From assembly GCA_025351525.1 (NCBI GenBank), contig JANXVV010000346.1, positions 1 through 8,957 of the forward strand: DNA of 8,957 nt. Direction: 5' to 3'. Every line of letters starts with the position of its first letter. Within the stretch, counting starts at the first letter, position 1. Made by a program: the position numbers and the translations under genes. This document shows, in pieces, positions 6,291-8,957 of this stretch. Under the pieces are notes generated by a model that was not told where the DNA came from, did not search any database, and worked only from the letters and a program-made list of their open reading frames with translations. Origin of the DNA: Humisphaera sp. Its GTDB lineage: Bacteria; Planctomycetota; Phycisphaerae; Tepidisphaerales; Tepidisphaeraceae.

Positions 6291-7268
6291 ATGAAACCAG
6301 CCACCGACCTATCCGAGTTCCCGAACGGCAGTATGGCCCTGCCGCCATTGGTGGACCGCGCTTCGCATCCGCGCCATGCTGATGCCGTCGAAAGCGCCAC
6401 GGAGATCCCCACCCGTCTCCGTGATTTCTACGAGCTGACCAAACCGCGCATGAACCTGCTGGTCGTCATCACCACGCTGGTCGGTTTCTACATGGCCACC
6501 CGCACCGCCGCCCTGGTCAACTGGACCTTGCTTGCCCACACGATCTTCGGCACCGCCCTCACCGCCGCCGGGGCCAGCGTGTTGAACCAGTACGTCGAGC
6601 GCGATCTCGATGGCAAGATGCCCCGCACCGCCAATCGCCCTCTGCCCACCGGCCGAATTCTGCCGGTCGAGGCCCTGCTGCTTGGCGTGTTGTTTGGCGT
6701 CGGGGGTGTGCTCTATCTCATCACATTCGTCAACAGCCTCACCGCGCTTCTGGGTGCCGCCACGCTCGCCAGCTATGTCTGGGTCTACACGCCGATGAAG
6801 CGATGGACGACCCTCTGCACCATTGTCGGTGCGGTGCCTGGCGCGATCCCCCCGATGATGGGATTTGCCGCGTTGCATCATGCCATCTCGATCGAGGCGA
6901 TGGCGATGTTCGGCATTCTGTTTCTATGGCAGATGCCCCACTTCCTGGCCATTGCGGTCATGTACAAGGACGACTACACCGCCGGCGGTTTCAAGATGCT
7001 TCCGTGCGTCGACCCCGACCTGCGCGCCACCGGCCGACAGATGATCGTGTATCAACTGGCATTGATTCCGATGACGCTGATGCCCTTCGGCCTGCAAATG
7101 GCCGGCGTCGGTTATCTGGCCGCCGCCGTAGTGCTGGGCGGTGTGTTTTTAGCCTACGGTGTATTGGCGGCAACCCGGCGAACCCGCGAGGACGCGCGGA
7201 AGCTATTCTTCGTTTCCATCATCTATCTCCCATTATTATTGGGGGCGTTGATGATCGATAAAACTTGA
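6291..7268 (+). CDS. ctaB: Protoheme IX farnesyltransferase (heme O synthase, UbiA family)
   Basis: The 325-aa membrane prenyltransferase transfers farnesyl from farnesyl diphosphate to heme B, giving heme O for CtaA encoded just upstream. The first Asp-rich motif is N99-x3-E103-R-D105-x-D107, followed by M110, R112-T113 and R116-P117 (NQYVERDLDGKMPRTANRP). The second conserved loop is YKDDYTAGGFKMLP (225-238), and YTPMKRWTT (166-174) is also typical. Nine or so hydrophobic helices follow a soluble N-terminal extension of about 45 residues before DFYELTKPR. The start at ATG 6291 lacks a good Shine-Dalgarno sequence; ATG 6333 in the same frame has none either, so the start is not certain. The gene begins 92 nt after ctaA. 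Confidence 0.96.
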   Translation: MKPATDLSEFPNGSMALPPLVDRASHPRHADAVESATEIPTRLRDFYELTKPRMNLLVVITTLVGFYMATRTAALVNWTLLAHTIFGTALTAAGASVLNQYVERDLDGKMPRTANRPLPTGRILPVEALLLGVLFGVGGVLYLITFVNSLTALLGAATLASYVWVYTPMKRWTTLCTIVGAVPGAIPPMMGFAALHHAISIEAMAMFGILFLWQMPHFLAIAVMYKDDYTAGGFKMLPCVDPDLRATGRQMIVYQLALIPMTLMPFGLQMAGVGYLAAAVVLGGVFLAYGVLAATRRTREDARKLFFVSIIYLPLLLGALMIDKT

Positions 7269-7270
7269 AA

Positions 7271-7340
7271 AGGTGGCATGGGCTTCCCGCCCATGCATTT
7301 CCGGATTATAAAAAGCATCGGCGAGACGCCCATGCCACCT
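7271..7340. repeat. REP-like paired palindrome, copy 2 (ctaB-coxC gap)
   Basis: Same family as 2391-2455. Arms 7271-7296 and 7315-7340 pair over 26 nt with three mismatches, spacer 18 nt. The left arm folds alone as a perfect 8-bp hairpin GCATGGGC-TTCCC-GCCCATGC (7276-7296). The right arm folds with 8 of 9 pairs around AGA (7315-7335). Positions that break the long stem are kept paired in the left small hairpin, suggesting the small hairpins are the conserved unit. It starts two bases after the ctaB stop codon. Confidence 0.9.
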
Positions 7341-7355
7341 ATTTTTAAAGTGCTA

Positions 7356-7388
7356 TTTATCACCCTCTGAAAAAAGTGTAAGATTCCC
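7356..7388 (+). promoter_or_regulatory. Candidate internal promoter before coxC
   Basis: TAAGAT (7379-7384) could serve as a -10 box, with a poor TTTATC (7356-7361) 17 nt upstream. The string A6-G-TGTAA-GATTCCC (7370-7388) closely repeats the one at 114-133 before the first gene. Transcription from here would supply coxC and subunit IV independently of the long upstream message. The evidence is the shared motif only. Confidence 0.3.
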
Positions 7389-7406
7389 ACGACAGAAGGA
7401 GCAGAC

Positions 7407-8360
7407 GTGTCTGAGACAGTGTTAGATCACGGTTACATCCCCGAAGAGCATGCCCCCGATCCGGTGGCCGGCCATGGCGACCCAACCCCTCCCGGCAAGG
7501 TTGCCATCTGGTTATTTCTCGCCAGCGAGATCATGTTCTTCATCGCGATCCTCGGAACGTACATCGTTCTTCGCGCCGGTTCGCCCCACCTGTTCAGCGA
7601 ACATGCGGCGGCATTGAGTAAAAAACTCGCGGGTGCCAATACCCTCGTACTGATTTTCAGCTCGCTGACGATGGCACTGTCCGTTGAAGCCGCGCAGAAG
7701 GGCAACCGCAACAAGCTCATCATGTATCTCGCGCTTACACTCGTGTGCGCGTTTGGATTCATGGGCATCAAGGCCGTCGAATACCAATCCAAGATCGCCA
7801 TTTTCCCCGGCATGCACGGCGAGCATCACACCATCGTCGCCCGCGACGAGAATGACGCCGGAAAATTCTGGTGCTACGACGGTCACGCCAAAACCGAAGA
7901 TGCCAAAAGCATCACTCTCACCGATGCGTTCCGCATGCCGCTGACGGATAAGGATGCCGGTTTCAACACCCACCTGGTCAGCGAAGCGTATGTCGAAGAG
8001 CACCCAAACGGCACCGGCAGTGAAGTCGCCGCCGGTGACATGGGCCATGCCGGTGAAAAGATGGAGGCCAAGGCCGAAGCCGAGGGAAAACATGCGGGCC
8101 AGGATTTTGTGATCTCCAAGGCCTTCATCAATACCGATATGCAGTATGGGCCGTGGAAGAATATCTTCTACAGTTGCTACTTCGCCCTGACCGGCATCCA
8201 CGGTCTCCATGTGATCGGTGGGATCATCCCCATCGGCATCCTGTTGATCCAGGCCATGCGCGGCAAAATCAAAGCCCCCGCCACGGAATACGTCGGCCTC
8301 TACTGGCACTTCGTCGACCTGGTCTGGATCTTCCTGTTCCCGCTGCTGTATTTGATTTAG
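7407..8360 (+). CDS. coxC: Cytochrome c oxidase subunit III with a large hydrophilic insertion
   Basis: The GTG start at 7407 is supported by AGAAGGAG (7394-7401), 5 nt upstream, and gives 317 aa. It has five predicted helices, as in short bacterial subunit III forms lacking helices I-II: about 31-57 (WLFLASEIMFF, with conserved E41), 78-96, 103-125 (GIKAVEY), 251-281 (LTGIHGLHVIGG, H265/H268) and 294-317 (GLYWHFVDLVWIFLFPLLY, H301/D304). The stretch of about 132-246 between the third and fourth helices is an Asp/Glu/Lys/His-rich soluble segment roughly 100 residues longer than the usual loop. By standard subunit III topology it lies on the periplasmic side. The family stabilises the CoxA active site and proton uptake. 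Confidence 0.95.
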   Translation: MSETVLDHGYIPEEHAPDPVAGHGDPTPPGKVAIWLFLASEIMFFIAILGTYIVLRAGSPHLFSEHAAALSKKLAGANTLVLIFSSLTMALSVEAAQKGNRNKLIMYLALTLVCAFGFMGIKAVEYQSKIAIFPGMHGEHHTIVARDENDAGKFWCYDGHAKTEDAKSITLTDAFRMPLTDKDAGFNTHLVSEAYVEEHPNGTGSEVAAGDMGHAGEKMEAKAEAEGKHAGQDFVISKAFINTDMQYGPWKNIFYSCYFALTGIHGLHVIGGIIPIGILLIQAMRGKIKAPATEYVGLYWHFVDLVWIFLFPLLYLI

Positions 8361-8370
8361 GAAGTAGGAA

Positions 8371-8462
8371 GTTGCCAGTTGTTAGTTGCCAGTAAAAGGC
8401 AAAAGACATCCGGCATTTACTGGCAACTAGCAACTTGCAACTTGCAACTAACTATTGGCAAC
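8371..8462. repeat. Inverted heptamer-repeat element, GTTGCCA/TNGCAAC type (coxC-subunit IV gap)
   Basis: The left block has three heptamers: GTTGCCA, GTTGTTA, GTTGCCA (8371-8391). The right block has four contiguous TNGCAAC units (8421-8448), a degenerate unit (8449-8455) and a further TGGCAAC (8456-8462). A stem of 26 pairs (8371-8396 with 8416-8441, two non-Watson-Crick positions) is possible, spacer 19 nt. The right block ends four bases before the CGGAG ribosome site of the next gene, so folding could affect its translation. It begins 11 nt after the coxC stop. Confidence 0.87.
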
Positions 8463-8476
8463 TATCGGAGTTCCTC

Positions 8477-8875
8477 ATGTCCACCGCCAATCCCGCACAT
8501 GATCGTATGCCTGAAGAAGCGCATGGCGTTTCGCTGCCGCATTCGGAGCACAAGATCAACTATCTGGCGATCTTCTTCACCTTGGTGGTGCTGACCGTCG
8601 TCACCGTCGCCATCGCGTTTTACCGGTTCTCCAATGAACTGGTGAACGTCTCGCTGGCGCTACTGGTGGCGTCGATCAAAGCCACTTTCGTCGGCCGGTA
8701 TTTCATGCACCTGAAGTTTGAAGGAAAGCTAATTTACGCGATCTTCTTTGTCCCGTTGGTGCTCACGGTCATCCTGATCTGCGCCTTGATTCCGGATATC
8801 GGTCGCGGCGTCCATCACATCATGCACATGCCGCCGATTCTGAAGCATGATGCAATGCCTCTGTCGCATTATTGA
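8477..8875 (+). CDS. Cytochrome c oxidase subunit IV (prokaryotic COX4 / CtaF-like)
   Basis: The 132-aa product starts at ATG 8477, 6 nt after CGGAG (8466-8470); an in-frame TTG at 8435 lies inside the repeat and is unlikely. Three predicted helices occupy about 29-48, 55-77 and 86-106, the usual plan of the prokaryotic subunit IV family. LLVASIKATFVGRYFMHLKFEGKL (62-84) carries the family hallmark ASIKA...YFMHLKxE. A short His-containing tail (GVHHIMHMPP) follows the last helix. It is last in the operon after coxC, the usual place. It has no cofactor and probably supports assembly or stability of the complex. Symbols differ between species (coxD, ctaF, cyoD-like), so none is assigned. Confidence 0.9.
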   Translation: MSTANPAHDRMPEEAHGVSLPHSEHKINYLAIFFTLVVLTVVTVAIAFYRFSNELVNVSLALLVASIKATFVGRYFMHLKFEGKLIYAIFFVPLVLTVILICALIPDIGRGVHHIMHMPPILKHDAMPLSHY

Positions 8876-8886
8876 TCGTTCTCAGG

Positions 8887-8957
8887 TTAGCCGCGACGCG
8901 CAGCGGAGCGCGTTTTTATTCCTCTGACAAAAGCGCTCCGCTGCGCGTCGCGGCTAA
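8887..8957. repeat. Long perfect inverted repeat, variable-core palindrome class, copy 3; possible operon end
   Basis: Arms 8887-8911 and 8933-8957 are perfectly complementary over 25 bp, spacer 21 nt with a T-rich stretch (8913-8919). The left arm also folds alone as ACGCGC-AGCGGA-GCGCGT (8896-8913). Its edges TTAGCCG and CGCGTT (8887-8914) match the elements at 19-45 and 6160-6187. It starts 11 nt after the subunit IV stop, so it may act as the 3' boundary of the operon, but no T-run follows the stem within the window. The right arm ends exactly at the window edge, so outer flanks cannot be seen. Confidence 0.9.

Noticed and set aside
8371..8462. A small CRISPR array in the coxC-subunit IV gap
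   Set aside because: Units are 7 nt and contiguous with no unique spacers, and no cas genes are nearby.
8887..8957. A standard intrinsic terminator
   Set aside because: The stem is strong, but the T-rich stretch is in the loop rather than after the stem, and the window ends at the stem base. It may still end transcription, but it does not meet the usual criteria.

Overview
This window is almost entirely one plus-strand operon for an aa3-type (heme-copper, type A) cytochrome c oxidase and its heme A supply. The order is a secreted cupredoxin-like protein, coxB (subunit II), coxA (subunit I), ctaA (heme A synthase), ctaB (heme O synthase), coxC (subunit III) and a small subunit IV. All seven genes are complete. 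I see no minus-strand gene, tRNA, rRNA, transposase or CRISPR array.

The likely source is a free-living aerobic bacterium of the planctomycete / PVC group, possibly Phycisphaerae-like. This is an inference from three things: the gene order, the oversized oxidase subunits, and intergenic palindromic repeats of a style I associate with those genomes. The sequence contains no taxonomic marker gene.

Layout: 1-318 holds a long inverted repeat (19-87), a candidate promoter and a leader with several possible hairpins. 319-1017 encodes the exported copper protein. 1100-2383 is coxB, 2482-4938 coxA, 5098-6198 ctaA, 6291-7268 ctaB, 7407-8360 coxC and 8477-8875 subunit IV. The window ends in another long inverted repeat (8887-8957).

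How the genes work together: CtaB farnesylates heme B to heme O and CtaA oxidises heme O to heme A. CoxA carries heme a, heme a3 and CuB. CoxB carries the CuA electron-entry site. CoxC and subunit IV complete the membrane complex. The cupredoxin-like protein may deliver electrons or copper on the periplasmic side. CoxA has the YSHPAVY signature of A2-type oxidases and lacks the D-channel glutamate.

Two things stand out. First, CoxA, CoxB and CoxC each have large extra segments, all predicted on the periplasmic face; CoxA also gains an extra pair of membrane helices between canonical helices 3 and 4. Second, every gene from coxB onward has a long inverted repeat starting within about 12 nt of its stop codon or overlapping it. 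These repeats fall into three architectural classes: variable-core palindrome pairs with conserved edges, REP-like GGTGGCATGGGC pairs, and inverted blocks of heptamer repeats.
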